Part shown: positions 14,701 through 29,700 of the stretch, piece by piece
How positions within the stretch are numbered: the stretch's first letter is position 1
Layout of the letters: each line of letters begins with the position of its first letter
Source of the DNA: Acestrorhynchus altus
Lineage: Eukaryota; Chordata; Actinopteri; Characiformes; Acestrorhynchidae
NCBI GenBank assembly: GCA_034509495.1
Contig: CM067510.1
Location: 29,705,889-29,769,888 of the forward strand
Length of the DNA stretch: 64,000 bases
Direction: 5' to 3'
Notes under the pieces: model-generated
What the model saw: only the letters and a program-made list of their open reading frames with translations
Databases searched by the model: none
Told to the model about the DNA's origin: nothing
Position numbers and translations under genes: made by a program

Positions 14701-17700
14701 ATCAGGATAACGTGATTTCTTTCGGATCCTGGATGCAGTCAATCAGTCAAGACACCTTTGCATTGTAAAGTTTGCTTCCAAAGGTCAGAACAGAAGATGC
14801 AAGGCTGACGCTGCTGGGATATACTGGACTTTATACATAAATCTATCAAAAGTCACAAAAGCAAGGCTCCCTCGGTGAACAGAACGATCGCATATGATCA
14901 TATTATGTATATATGATTATTATTATGATTAATATGACTCTATACTAAGGTTTTTGTGCACTCAGGAATGATCAGATTTCTGCAGTCATCTGATTATGTG
15001 GTCATGTAAACATCAAACTCGGGTTTCTTAAGATTAGGTCTAGAAATCGGATTAAGAAATCTGATCAAGAGAGCTGGATTTTTAGTTTAGAAATCCGACT
15101 TCTCAGTGTTTACTGTTTATCCGGAGTTGACTGGGAGTTCTCGGTCTGCGCATGCGTGAAAACAGAGCACGGTGCTGGAACTAATTAAGCAGTGTTTAAC
15201 ACAGCGCCCGTGAGATGGCAACAGAACCCTTGTTAAATTGAAAAGAATTAAAAGAATTTGTTTACGTCCCGTCTTAAGCCCCGTTCAGACGGGATTAGTT
15301 TTACCTGGGGAAGAGGAGTGAAGTATTTTTACTACAGGATGAAATTTTATGACCTGTTCTCGTGGGATGAGAAAATCTCAGATGCGCCTGAGATGGGAGT
15401 GGCTGCAGGACTTGCACTGCCACCTTCTCCTAAACCATGAAAGTAATTCATGGCTTGAACGATGATAACATATTAGAGGATGATATCCCTTCTTATAATC
15501 TTATAACCCTTTTTTGTTTGATAAGACGGACTGAACCACCCTGTGGTGAAAGAGCACGGCAGTTCCAAACTGGCCGCTTTGTCCACAATTTTGGTAGCAT
15601 TTGCAGTAGGTATGAACATTTGCAACAGACTAAAGGCCAAACCTGAGGTTATTTTTACATCTCGTTTTACAGGAGGTAAAAAAGTCCGGGATTTCTACTG
15701 TCGCTGGAAAACTGACTGAGATGGCGCATTCAGACCTTACTAATATTACCAAGATCCTCCAGTAATAACTACTTGACCCCACCTCCCCACGTTAAACTAG
15801 AATTCAAACAGGAAACTTCTCAATTCAGAATAAGAAATTAAGGTTAGTAGGTTTTTTACCAAATTATTAATCAATATTCAATATTGAATTTTAGATGACT
15901 AAATTTTTATCGACTCCAAATTCTGTATCAGTGCATCCCTTTAATCTACACGGTTAAAGAGCTCATCCATCCCACTATCAGTGGTTCTCCAGCCCACTCA
16001 GCGTGCATAAAAAAAGGCATGCAGGGGGTCGAGAACGAGCCGGTGGAGGTGGGGCTTAGTGAGGAACAGGGAGGAAAGCAGGCAATCAGAGGCTTCTCTG
16101 CATGGTAAGTTGCTGCAGTGACCAACGAGACTATTAACATCTGAAACGTCACTGTCCAACACTATCTGACAGGGACAGTGCTCTCTGTTTCCTCATCGGC
16201 TGAGGTGGAGGTACAGATGCAGCACAACTGAATGCCTAACCACTCGAGGGGCGCACTCACTAAGCCTGGAACGGCAAAAGGTGTCATTTATCAGCACTGT
16301 AGAGGTGTGAGACCTTAAACACATCCTTTAAAGAAAGTGGTTCTGATATGACATTAGTACAGAACCGTTAAAAGCATCCTTTAATTTCAAGAGTGGAATC
16401 GAATCATCTGAACATGACTTTGGCACAAACCTTGCCGGCATAGAGGATCTTGGAGCGAAAAGGCACGATGGCACACAGCACAGACAGCGTCCAGAATATG
16501 AAAAGCACCCCGGAGGACTGTACTCCTCTCAGCCTCTCAAACTGGATAATGAAGGTGGCCAACAGCTGACGGGAAGAAAGGCAGGAAATTGTAACAAAAA
16601 AAACCCTCACCTTTCTATTTTTAAGAGCTAGCTGTACATACTGGGCTTGATATGAAGAATCTACCTCACCTGGGCTTTATGTTAAAAGACCATTAATAAT
16701 ATTATATGGATGCATGTTTACACAAGGAATATTGGGGTAAAAAATAAAATAAATAATATTAAATAATAAATAAATGCATTAAATATCCATTACAGTTAAT
16801 ATTACATATAAAATATGTGAAATATTAAATATGAAACATGAAATATGCAGGTTATATAAATATATATGATATTAAATATAAATATATTAAAACCTATTAA
16901 ATTTTAAATCACAGGCTACTATACTCGGTCTAAGCCACAAACTGGGCTTGTCCAGCTCAGATTCATATATCTATACTTAGATTTACTCTCCACCTTGCTT
17001 TTTGAAAAGCTCTCTCCTTTAACAATGCCAGTGTTTTGACATTTACCATGGTCATGCCAACTATTAATGGAGTTATAAAGTATATCGGAGGGACGGCCTT
17101 CTCTTTCATCTCGTGGAAAGAAGCAAATAGGTCTGTCCAGCACACGATCCATAAAATAAAGCCCAAGACCTGCAAAGAAAGAAATGGACAATATCAATCA
17201 CAGAAGTGCGTTAGACTCCGCATTAGGCAGCATCTCCGAAAGCTCTTACCGTTTTGACTCGGTTCAATATGGACATCATGATGTAGCCTTTGTTGTTCCT
17301 CTTCAGGTAGAAGAGGTAAACGGGGGAGACAAGCCATAGGTAGATGCAGGGGATCCATGACAGCACGGACAGCTGAAAACACTGTGGCAAGTCAGGGATT
17401 TCTGCGTGGAGTGTGAGATTGGGCTCCTGTGAACAGAACAGAACTCATTACAGTTGTGATACAAGCAGAACAACACAGACCTGACCTCACGAGACCTAAA
17501 ACCAGCCAACTCCAGGTCCAGCAGGGTGCAACTGAGGTTACTGACCAGGCGCAGCAGGGTTGCTAGGTCTAATCCTGGCTGGACACTACAGACGTCTGGT
17601 ATGGGTCCAAATAACTTCAGCACTGAGCAACACTAAGACTCTGTATACAATAGGCTCAGGCTGCGTAAATCAATACAGCAATACAGTCAGAACCCGAAAC

Positions 17701-20700
17701 AATGCAGTGCATGAGTGCATCAATATTTCAAAAGGTTTTCTGACATAGGACAAAAGGTCTTCTGAAAGGACAGTACTGCATGGACATTTCATAAAAAGGT
17801 GAAATCTGGAACGTTTGGAGAACTGCCAGATTCACGCTCCAATCAACCCAAATGCCACAACGTAATCGAGCTGCTGCCTAAAGCTTAACCGCGTGTTTTA
17901 ATGCTTTGGTGTGTGTGTGTTGTTGCTGTCGTGAGACAAACATGTACATATACAAAATGGTAACTTCATAAGAGAAGATGAAACATATGAAGCATATCCC
18001 ATATATATTTGACCTGAATGGCGATATACAATATATGACACGATATTTGATGTGAAAAATACAAAGTGAAAAAGTTCTTCCATCTTATTTTTACTATATA
18101 AACATTGAAACGTGGTCTCCGCTTCGTTTTTATACACACTAACTCTTTTGCCCCTCCATGGTGTGTATGTGAGAGCACAGATGGGGTGGAGCAGAGCAAG
18201 CAGGAGCTGAGAGCAGGGGGCAAAGCAGGGTGAGGGAGCACAAAATAGGTTTCCGCAACATTGAAACAGAACTTTATTTATACACTTTAAAACTCAATAT
18301 AAACGATGTCGCTTCAACGCATATCGCACTGTTCATATCCCGATATTGATATAAACATCGATTTATCACCCAGCCCTACACATGCGTAAATAACCAGAGA
18401 CAAATAAAAACAAAATAGATCGTATTTACAAGTTATTTATGTTTGAGTGAAAAAGGAAAAATCCATGGTTCTGTGTAACTTTGATTTTGTGTTGTTTTTG
18501 TGTCCGTCTGAACTCTAACCTGCAGTGTAGAGTCTATAATATTTACTTATAAAGATGATCACTTGGGTTATTTAATATGAAGTATTAAGTTGATCTGTAT
18601 TTAGGTCATTTAGGGTTTGTTTTACGTGTCCAAAGAAAATAGAACTCGAATGTAAACAGTTAACGGGATGAAGTAACGTTCACAGTAAATGAATTCACCT
18701 CAAGTTCCCAGCTTATCTGTAAAGTGAGGAACTTTAGTTCATGTAAACTGCAAAGATCATAGTTAAACTGCTCACCAGTTTTAAAATAGACTCCATAGGT
18801 TTCATTATTCATACAGTCACATTAATCCCACAATGCAATTTTTAAATGAAGGTGTTTTATTATTACTGGAGAAAAAAAATCCAAACCTATGGCCCAGTGT
18901 GAAAAGGTGATGGCCCCCTTGATAAACATAGTGCATTGTGACTGCATGTGGTTTATCACACCTGAGTACATTGTCTCTAGCCACACCCAGGCCTGACTAC
19001 TGCCACACCTGTTCTCAATCAATACATCACTTAAATAGGACCTGCCTGACAACCTGAAGTCCACCAAAAGATCCTTAAAAGCTACACATCATGCCAAGCT
19101 CCAAAGAAATTCAGGAACAATTGAGAAAGAAAGTAATTGAGATCTATCAGTCTGGGAAGCGTTATAAAGCCATTTCCAAAGCTTTGGGATTCCAGCGAAC
19201 CGCAGTGAGAGCCATTATCCACAAATGGCAAAGACACTGAACAGTGGTGAACTTTCCCAGGAGTGGCCAGCTGCCCACAATTACCGCAAAAGAGCAGTGA
19301 CGACTCTTCTAAGAGGTCACAAAAGACCCCACAACAACATCCAAAGAACTGCAGGCCTCACTTGCCTCAGTTAAGGTCAATGTTCATGCCTCCACCACCA
19401 GAAAGAGACTGGGCAAACATTGGCCTGCATGGCAGAGTTCCAAGAAGAAAACCACTGCTGAGCAAAAATAACATTAAAGCTCATCTCAATGTTCCCAGAA
19501 AACATCTTGATGATCCCAAACACTTTTGGGAAAACATTCTGTGGACTGATGAGTCTAAAGTTGAACTCCTTTGGAAGGTGTGTGTCCCATTACCTCTGCA
19601 TTTCAGAAAAAGAACATCATACCAACAGTAGGGATGTGACGGAGCTGAGGAAAATCCGCGTCTGTCGGATTCGAATTTTTTAGCTACAAATACGTCAAAT
19701 GCAAATGCGGTTTTGGTAAACACGGGGCCAAGAACACCCAATAAACCCAGATGAGCCCATTTGTGCTTATATTTTTGTATTTTTTCAACACAATACATGA
19801 TGCTTAAACAGGCCATCAGCCACAGGTAGTCACAGACTGTAAACAATTAATCACACTGTTTAAATGACACTGAATCATACAATTATCAATCATTTATTTT
19901 CATGTAATTAACTAATTATGCATTCTTACACAAAGAAGACATATTAACTAGTACTGTAGAACTGTTCAGTGTTTACTACTGTTCAGTGTTTTACACTTGT
20001 TTTCTTACCACATTCGGCCATTTTCCTTATTTATTTATGTAAAGCTGAAGTATAAAGTAAACAACATTCACCATTAAATTCAGATGAACATTGGCGGTCT
20101 CTAAAAGATGACCTGCAGGCTGGAAATCAACCTGTATGTGTCATGCGCCCCTCAGTCTCTCCAGACTCCAATTCCCAGAATCCTTCAGTTTGTTACCTGA
20201 CTGATCATGTGACTCACTCACGTTCTTGATCGCCGAGGTCTGATTGTGTTCACCTGGTCTGGAGAGACTTTAATCCAGTCTTTCAACCTGTTCAGTGTCT
20301 AGCTTTGCCTCGCAGCCTCAGCACGCAACCCGTGTTTATCGTTATCAGTCTGTCTGTCTGAGCCGGTTCCGTTTCTGATCCTGTCTTTCGTTTCGTGTTA
20401 ATTCTGCCGGTTTTTGATTTAGGCGGCTGTTTTCGACTCCGTCTCTGGTTTGTCCAGTCTGGTTTTGTCTCTCCTGTCTGTTATTGACCTGGACTGTTTG
20501 ACTCTGTTTAACGCATTTGTCCCATTAAAGTGCTGTGTTTATATCTGCGTGTGCTTCGCTCTGTCCGGTCCTGACGGTATGAATGGTTCTGTTTTATATA
20601 CCGGTGGCGATTTGAAATCCGCATTTGAGGAAAACTGGCCCTAAAACATCCGTCGAATTCGAATCTGCTAAAAATAGTCGAAAGTCATTGAATCCAATCC

Positions 20701-23700
20701 CTAACCAACAGTAAACTATGGTAGTGTGATGGTCAAAATTCCTCCACAACACTGTAAAATACTCATTGAAAGTTATCGCAAACACTTGGTTGTAGTTGTT
20801 GCTGCTGAAGGTGGCCCAACCAATTAGGTTTAGGGGGCAATCACTTGTTCACACAGGGCCATGTAGGTTTGGATTGTTTTCTCCCGTAATAATAAACACC
20901 ATTTAAACATGCGTTTTGTGTTCACTTGTGACGTCTTTGACTAATATTTAAATTGGTTTGATGTTCCGAAACACTTAAGTGTGACAAACATGCAAGAAAA
21001 CAGGAAATCAGATAGGGGGCAAACACTTTATCACACCACTGTATATATATTTTTTATTTTCGCACAAGACATTGAATGTCCTGTGACACATTGCAATAAT
21101 GATGCTGAAAAGATATATTGTGCAGCTCTACTGTGATAATTGCTGATGTTACTAAGTACAGGCAATGCAGGGTGCCCAAACATTTGCATCCCACGGTATA
21201 TCACGGCAAAGATGTTTACAGTATTTTGGATTGCTGGTCGATTCCTCACACCATGTAAAGGGTGACTGCATTTCCATATAGTATAGGACACCCCTTCTAA
21301 TGAATGCATTGAGCAGCACACACAGCTTGCCTGTGAGCTGTGGAGCAGTGATAGCTGTGATATCTGGAATGATGGTGCTCTATCCAGTACTTTTGGGGTG
21401 ACCTCTGTAATGCAATCAAATCCTCACATCTATGATTCCACATTTAGTAGAAAGCCATCACTGGACAGTAAAGATGGCTGCTCCACTAAATGCAAGAATA
21501 AACCTTTGACCTGTAGAAGAAACAATGGATAAATGAGTAGACGGCCCAATACGTTTGCCCAACAGAAGACCAAATAACCTCGTATCAGTCATCACATGTT
21601 CTTTACTGGCTGACCTCATCTGTAAGAGTGAGTAGAGTAGAGTAGAGTATGAGTAGAGTAGAGCTGAGTGTATCTTCCTCATCAGGATGACTGGGCTGCA
21701 CTGTATTACATTGTATATGCTATGCATTGTTTCCCAAACATGAATATAAATGCCCACACCCAAACACCATGGTCTATTCTCCACACTCGCACCCTGCAAA
21801 TGTAACGGAAAGGTTGCTAAAAGAAGACACCGAGTCTAACCAGCATCACTAATGTAAGATGGTGTCTGACTGGTGTCTTGGTGAGAGAGAAATCTGAGGG
21901 AAGAGATATTCTCTTGGCTATCAACTGCTCCCAGTTTAGCAAAAGAGATTCCCAAGAGAATTTCCCTTTTTCTCTTCCTTTTCAGACTTTCTACATATTT
22001 CATGTCATTTTGCACAAGCTGTGGTCAAATCAGACGACACCTCGCATTACAAATCAGTAATAAGTGGGTAATAACATGGTAATAAATGATGGTAACAATA
22101 ATAGCAAGTTGTACTTGTTGTATACTTATTTTCTAGCTTTACATAAACAATACTAGCAGTTATAATGATAATTGTGTAATAAAATGATCAAATACTGGCA
22201 CCAAATTGTATTGACCTAAAAATTATAGAATTATTTTCTAGCTTTTAATAAATAAGTTATAGTGATAATAACTTTGTAATAAAATGATAAAATAATGGTC
22301 ACAAGTGGTATTTACCTAAAATGACATGCTTATTTTCTAGCTTTTTAAGAAATAAACATGGTAGTTTAGTGATAACTTTGTACCAAATGTTTATTTGCAT
22401 GTTTCCTACTTTCATTAATAAGTGAAAAAGTCATCTCTATAGTGGTAGTTCATGGTATTTGTCTTTCTGGTATTCCAATTTAAATCTTTAAGGGAAGGTA
22501 AACGGTTGGATAAAGACATATGTGATGTGTTTGTCAGCTTGTTTGGTTTTCATCACTGATCTAATTCCTGAACCCTTTTCAGATCTGTGTTTATAACAGA
22601 GTAACGGTATGTTGTTAACAGGTAACACAAAATGTCTTCATCAGCCCCCAGCTAAATGATATAGCTCATTAAAGGTGTATAATTATACTAGGTGAGATCA
22701 AGTGTCATATTTTCTGAATTGAGTATCGGGGTTATTTTTGGCAGCATCTCATCTCGAGGTATCACTACAAAGTTGATCATGATACTAATTAAGAACTAAT
22801 AAATAGACCATTTTACTACTGACTACCATTACAGTGATTATTTTTAAATTTATTAATGTCTAGGAAACATGCAAATGAATATTGGGTACATACAACTTAT
22901 TACCATTATTTTACTGTTTAATTACAGACTTGTTCCCTCTGCAGATATAGAGTAATTATTAATTAACAACTACTGTTTATACTCGGCTGGCGCTGAGTAT
23001 TGTAGTGGGAGCCAATCAGGGTTCAGAACCGGTTTGTATTCTCTGTGTTACTGTGTAATAATATGACACATTTTTGGAAAAGTGATTTATTGATTCAGAA
23101 TTATATCAATAAATGTAAAAAAAAAGGGGAAAAGGATGGTTTGTTCTGAGACATTATGTAAGACATGTTCAAGACATTCTTACAGAATAACAGCAACCTG
23201 TATTTTAGCAGTGGTTCATGGTGTTGCATTTCACCTCTTCCCCCATTCCACATCACTAGAAACGATTCAGGAATTTATAGAGACAATACACACAATAGAC
23301 ATTTCAACGCGTGATGTGCCAGTTGAACACACCCATATGGTATGAAAACTACGCACTGTTTCAGCTTTATCAACATGGTCAAAATGGCTAAGCTTATCAC
23401 AAATATAAGGTTCTGCAATTAAAGGGAACATCTACATCTGCCCATTTCAAACCCTAAATAACATTGCAATACAATTTTAATAATAATTAGTGCAAGACCT
23501 CACTGAGATTCAGCTTTATTTCAGGGGCAGATGGCCTGGCATTCCCGTAAAGACTTTTATACAAGGCTGAATATATCGTTCTCTCAATGGTAGCATCTCT
23601 ACCACCACTGTGCTTCACAGATGGGAAGACAAAACACTGTGCAGCATGGTCAAAAATATGAACTTTAGATTAAGTTGTACAAAACATATTTTTACAGCTC

Positions 23701-26700
23701 TCTTCTACAGAGTAAGCAGTTGTTTCATACTATTCTGCTATTGGTCCTTTTCATTTCCACGGTTTGCTGATGACTGAACCAGGACTACTTACTTAAGCTG
23801 CAAGATGCAAGATGGGCCTGCAGTTCTTTAGATGTTTAGATGTTCCACCTTACAGTGGATTATAAAGTAAGGAATGTAAAGGTTTGGAATGACCTAGTTA
23901 AAGACCCAATCTAAATCCCGTTTTGGATTAAATAGTAACTATATATCTGCTAAATACAAACATATTTTAATATCTGTTTCAGGTGTTCAAGCTTCAAATG
24001 ACTATTATATCTAAAATAGTCAACGTGTTTAAGTGCTTAAATTTTTTTTTTTTAATTTTACCAAATGTTTGTATTTATAAACTGACCCTAAACTTTGACT
24101 AGACTAATAATTAGGCTTTCAGCACAGGTTATGAACAGAAAAAGAATATGCATAAAAATGCATAATAAAGAGCCCAGAATGTGTAATAGAATTGGAATTT
24201 TCCTGTAGCAGCAGTGGGGGGAAATGTAGTAATTACCTGGCAACAGGGGATACCATTTCTCTAGGTGTACATTTACAGTGTCACTCCATTTGAAAGCTAT
24301 ACATTGTGTAAAAAGCTCATATTAAAGCAGGCTAAGATTTGGTTGTGCAGCCAAAGAATGAATACAGGTCTATCTGAAAAATAAAGAAATATATTGGCAT
24401 GCCCATAAAATAGATAAACCTCAGCCTAATTGAGATTCAGTTGACAATGATTACTTAAAACTTCCTTAAACACCAGACAATTACATTGTAATGGCAAAAA
24501 CAATCCTTAATAAAAAATAATACTAAAAGACCTTTGTTTTTAACGAAATCCCTAAAGCAACCCAAAGCATCCGTCCTATGAGACAATAATTTTAAAATGT
24601 TAAATCTATATACACAACATATTTAATTAAAAAGACATTTATTATTATAAACAGATAATACATATATTCCACAGACAGGTTTCTGTACAACCTCATCAGA
24701 GAGAAACATGCAACCAGGGGGGCAGAAAGCACCAGAAAACGGTACTCTTTACACTAGTTTGTAAGTTCCTCCTATCGCATACGATGCTCCCGACACAAGC
24801 ACGGAAGCACATGCCTTCTTCAATATGTGTGAGTCCAGCTGCTGCCTCTTTTCTTAAATGCCACCATTGCATCATTGCACAAAAGTCAACACTCCCTGAG
24901 GAAAGTGCCAGGTCGGCAGAGGTGATACAATGGCAAACAGACACCTATGCCAATGGGAAACCCATGTATTTACACAGAATGTTCTTGTCAAATCACTAAA
25001 TAAATAAATAAATTCAATAAGTAGTGTATTCTCGTCGTTAAATTAGGACTTTCCAGAGAAAAATAATACAGCAAATATGTCTCGCTGCGGAAAACGAGGG
25101 AATTAACTTTTTTTGTACTTTTTTTTTACTTTAAGGGACCAATAATATTTGCACTCTCATCATTGAAACCTGCTGACTAACCGATTCACTGAAAGGTAAC
25201 TTTCCATATATAACGCCTGTCAGATTGAGTAATGTAACTCTTATGCTATCACCAAGGCCGTATCCGCACAGCATCTTTATTAGTTGACAGAATGTGCATG
25301 CATTGCATCAGAAGTGATGTAAAGAAGGAAACATGGCTCTCTTTAGGCAACGCCCAGCCTAAGATAAACACAGCTGCCTGGCTTTGACTCAGTCTGTCAG
25401 CAAGGCCCCGAGTGTGAACATGTGTGCCTGTGTGTAATAGAGGGGAAAACACACACTTCAGTCACCACGCCATGCATCTGTATCTCAGATCCACAGCTCC
25501 TTCAGACTCAAACTCGCTGTCCACTTTGGCTGTGTGTTTGGAAAAATCACAGTGGCCTTCCAAGACAGGAGTTGAGTTTACGTTGGAGAAGAAGAAAAAA
25601 GTTCATCACACGAAGAAGCAACAGTTTACACGAGACATTAAACATTTACCCCAGAAGGAAAAACAGATTTGAGACCGTTTGTAAAGCCTGAAGTTGCACC
25701 TACCCACACTTTGAGGAGTAAGAGCATGAAACCTACAGGCCTACATAAAGCTCAAGCCAACCACTGCTGCTACTAATACTATACTACATGGATGGGGGGG
25801 GGGGGGGGGTGTCTAAAGGGTTTAGCTGGTGTTTATCTAAAGTGATTATCGATTTCCATGTGCTAAACCCCATCTGTCCTTAGCCCCACCTTTCAGCGTG
25901 GCCTAAGCAGACAGCCAGCTAGGCTGTTAACACTCCCCAAGGCTGGATGAAGGACAGGCCTTATCGGTCACCGAGGCCTTTAAGTGCCGTATTTCATCGT
26001 AACTTCTTCCTCAGTGGCAAAGTAAACTGTGCAAATCAGTAAAGCTCCACAGTGGACGTTACGTTTCGAACGTCCGTTTACATTGCAACAAAGCGAGTGT
26101 ACAGAAGGCTAATATTTACTCGAAACTTTACACAACCCTTGAGGACCTTCTGCGTGTTATTCACATTGAAACTGTGGAGGAACCTCTTAAGGTGCTTCAA
26201 GGAACATTCAATAATAGGACAAGGGATTCCTGAAGGTTCACTGAAGCTCTCTAGCAGGTCCCGCCACAGGTTCGATTTGAAGAACCTCTGAAAGATCTTA
26301 AAAAGGTCTCGTACGTTTCACAGTGTAAGCAGCTGTACGAACGACAGTTCCACGATCTGCTAGTTGCAGAAAAACATGCAGATGTAATGCCCTTACAAGG
26401 GAATAAAAATGGCATTAGCGTACTCAGCTTGAACATTCTTCTAATACAGCCATCTGGAACATATGAAGTGAATCAAGGGATAAAAAAATTAAAAAGGTGG
26501 ATTATTATGGTTAATACTGACTGGAATGCCTAATGAATTGGGGGGGGGGGGGTCAAAAGCAGAAACCTGAAAGAGGTTTAGGGCCAGGCTGAAAGTGTAT
26601 TTGCCTTTCTAAGAACAACTTTAGAAATTGCAGCACAAACAAATGCACATGCCCACACACAGGCGCACACACTGCAGTGCACGCCTAGCTTTAGTAATCT

Positions 26701-29700
26701 ATTCCTGCTAGGAGTTATGTACCAATTCTGACAATCGAATTTCTGGAATAAACCATGAAAAACAAAAAGGTTAGGAAGTACTTCACTGCTGTGAACATGC
26801 ACTGTATCTCTGTATTTTTCATTTTTATTTCAGCCCAATTCTCTCCCCAATTTGTGAAGAACCCAAACCTGTTAGGACTCTCTCCCCATCACCTATAACG
26901 CTCCTGACACTAGGACCGGGGTCAGCAACCCGCGGCTCCGGAGCCGCATGAGGCTCTTTCGTCCTTATACAGCAGCTCCTCGTGGCTTGTGAATATAAAT
27001 TATAGATAAATTTTATTATATTCAATAATAAAAATAAAATTATTTAAATATAATTATATTATTTTTTGTCGCTCAAAATAAGCATCACACTTGCGGAAGC
27101 CGGCTTACTGCGGCAGGTGTAAATGAACCTAATCTGGAGCTGGAGCTGGATTTGGAACTGGAGCTGGAGCCGGAGCTGAAGCTGGCTGACACAGCTGACA
27201 AACACGTGGGTGTCCAAAGTCAAATGCTTGACAGACGATCTTGAAGATCCATCAGAAGGCCACTTGTTCAGAATCACAAATATTGGAGTGATATTGAGAA
27301 CCTTCCAAGACAAACTCGTGTTTGAAACATGGAAGGCCATCCCAACACCTACATAACCATGAAGAAATATGCATTGGAAGTCCTGTGGATCTTTGAATCC
27401 ACGTATGTATGTGAGCAGCTGTTCTCCACCATGAACTGCGCTCAAACCAAACCCAGCTCACAGCTTACAGTCCTGTAAAGGTGAAAGTGACGGCCCTGAC
27501 TAGCAGACGCTGTGCTCAGAGGTTCAGGAGCAGAAGTCCCATTAATCAGCTTAAAGAAATATTTATGCAGATATTGCAAATATTTATTTTTCAGTGTTCA
27601 GTGACATAGTGCTTTTTCTCCCCAGTGTATTTTTTAAATTCGGGTCAAGGCTTCGCTACACACTCTGAAAGCTCAAAGGCGATATAAGAACGACATTTTC
27701 TTGCTTTTGTTTGCTACATGGATAATTTAAGATAAGCTTTTTAATTCATTTGAAAGCGACCTTCAACTCGACATATTGTTTTTTTATGTTTTTTTTCCAA
27801 AAATTCAAAATGTTCAAAATGTAATTACATAAATAAATAAACAAAATTCTCTGTAGCAATTCATTTCATAAGCAACACACTATAGTTGTTCATACAAAGT
27901 GTAAAAGTAAGAAAAAGCAGTATATACGGTGTTATCATTAGATGTCAAAAAGTGTTTGTGGGTCCCAGTGTTTTATTTTCCATGGAAACCAGGTCCAAAT
28001 GGCTCTTTGGGTGTTAAAGGTTGCCGACCCCTGCACTAGGAGGATAAAGACAAGCACATGTTTCCTCTGATACATGTGAAGCCAGCCACCGCCTCTTTTC
28101 ACACTGTTGCCATTGCAAAATTGCTGGGCAGCCAATGCACTCGGAGAAAAGTGTCAAGTCCCCAGCTTCACACTGTGTGTGCTGTCTGGAGAGATCACCA
28201 TCTACCCACCCAGAGAGAGCATTGTTGCTCTCTGAGCAGCATGCAGCATGACCCAAGATTCGAACCTGCTCCATCAAAAGACTCTTAAGAAACGGAGAAG
28301 GTGTGGTACAAATCCACAACAGCATCACAAGACAAGCTTCCGAGAGTCATCAGCTTGCCAATGGAGTACTGAAACCATTGGCTTTCCAACCATTGGTGTT
28401 CTAAAACTTTTGACTTCTTGTGTATATCAATATTTTTGTCTAAAATGATTCACATTAACATTTATAGCTTTGTTCCACAAAAATGTGTCATTTTGGAAAT
28501 GCAACACTGGAAATAAAAGGAGCCAAAACATTAGGGCCATTTTTAGATTAAACAAATGTCCTTATTCCATAACAACAAATGTGGAATATGAATTGGATGG
28601 TAACTGACCAGTCAGTTCTCATAATCGTTGTGTTGAGTGATCAGGTGACTTGAACAAGTTCCTTATTGTCATGGCCAGATGACTGGGTCACAGCATGTCC
28701 AAAATAAAAAGCTTCCCTTTTGCACTAGTGAACACCTACTGACAGTGTTAAAAGGAGGGACAAACCTCCACCAGAAGGGTTCTTGTTGCACCTCAGAAAT
28801 GTTATGTAGTCATAGTTATGGGAGAAATACTGTATACTGGTGTGTGTAGCCACAGACCAGTCAGACAGCCTATGCTGTCTCCAGTCCACCACTCAAAGCA
28901 CCTGTAATGGGCACGTGAGCTTCAGAACTGGACCATGGAGCAATGGTAGAAGATTCCCTGGTCTGATGAATTCTGGTCTCTTTTACACCACGTGGACGAC
29001 CAAGCATGTGAGCAATGTTCATTAAGTTTAAAGAGCTCCACTGCAAAATATCTTGCAGCCAAATACCGAAGACACCAGCTGTAACATAGTCCTCACCTAC
29101 AGCGGCATCTGTGAAGGAGTGGGAGATATTAGGCAGCAAGTGAACAGTCGGTTCTTGACATGTTAAAAGCGGAAAAAATGGGGACTTGACAAGGTTCCAA
29201 ACTGTAATGGCTAGACAACTGGGTCAGAACATCTCTGAAGCAGTCAGCCCTTGTGGGGTTTATGTGACATGTAGAGATCAGGACCTACTAAAAGTTGCTC
29301 CAAGGTCACCTAAGGCTCCTTAATGCAATGCATGGAGCCCTCAACTCACAACCTACTTAAAGGATGAAAAATGTACTTGTGCCTACATTTATTTTGTTTT
29401 TTGCTTATAAAGACAAAAGAAAAAAAAGAATTAATGCAGTGTTGAGCTGAACAGGAAGTCATTTTGATCAATTATTTGTAATGGTTAGATTGACAAGGGT
29501 ATTTAATAATAAAATGTCCAAAATACTTGACAGTGGTCCAAATAACATTTTTTAAAAATCAGAATTGTTTTGTTATTTGTGTGCATCAGTCCTATCCCTT
29601 CCCGGGCTTTTATTCTGAAAGCAGCCCCTGCCATCTCCTCTTCCTCTATAACCCAATATCTAGGTCAGTGACATCATTAGCCCCGCCCCCTCTCACAGAT

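Larger units (their letters stand above)
18830..21041 (+). mobile_element. Tc1-like transposon carrying nested insertions
   Basis: The right end GGGGGCAAACACTTTATCAC, then ACCACTG, and an inner inverted arm (left 18841-18925, right 20820-20905, sharing ATCCAAACCTA and TTTATTATTAC) mark a Tc1 element with long arms; the outer left arm is eroded. The transposase starts at 19091 (MPSSKEIQEQLRKKVIEIYQ, then SGKRYKAISKALGFQRTAVR), a helix-turn-helix, and keeps WTDESKVELL of the DDE core at about 19545 in another frame. It is frameshifted, partly deleted and interrupted at 19629. Confidence 0.9.
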
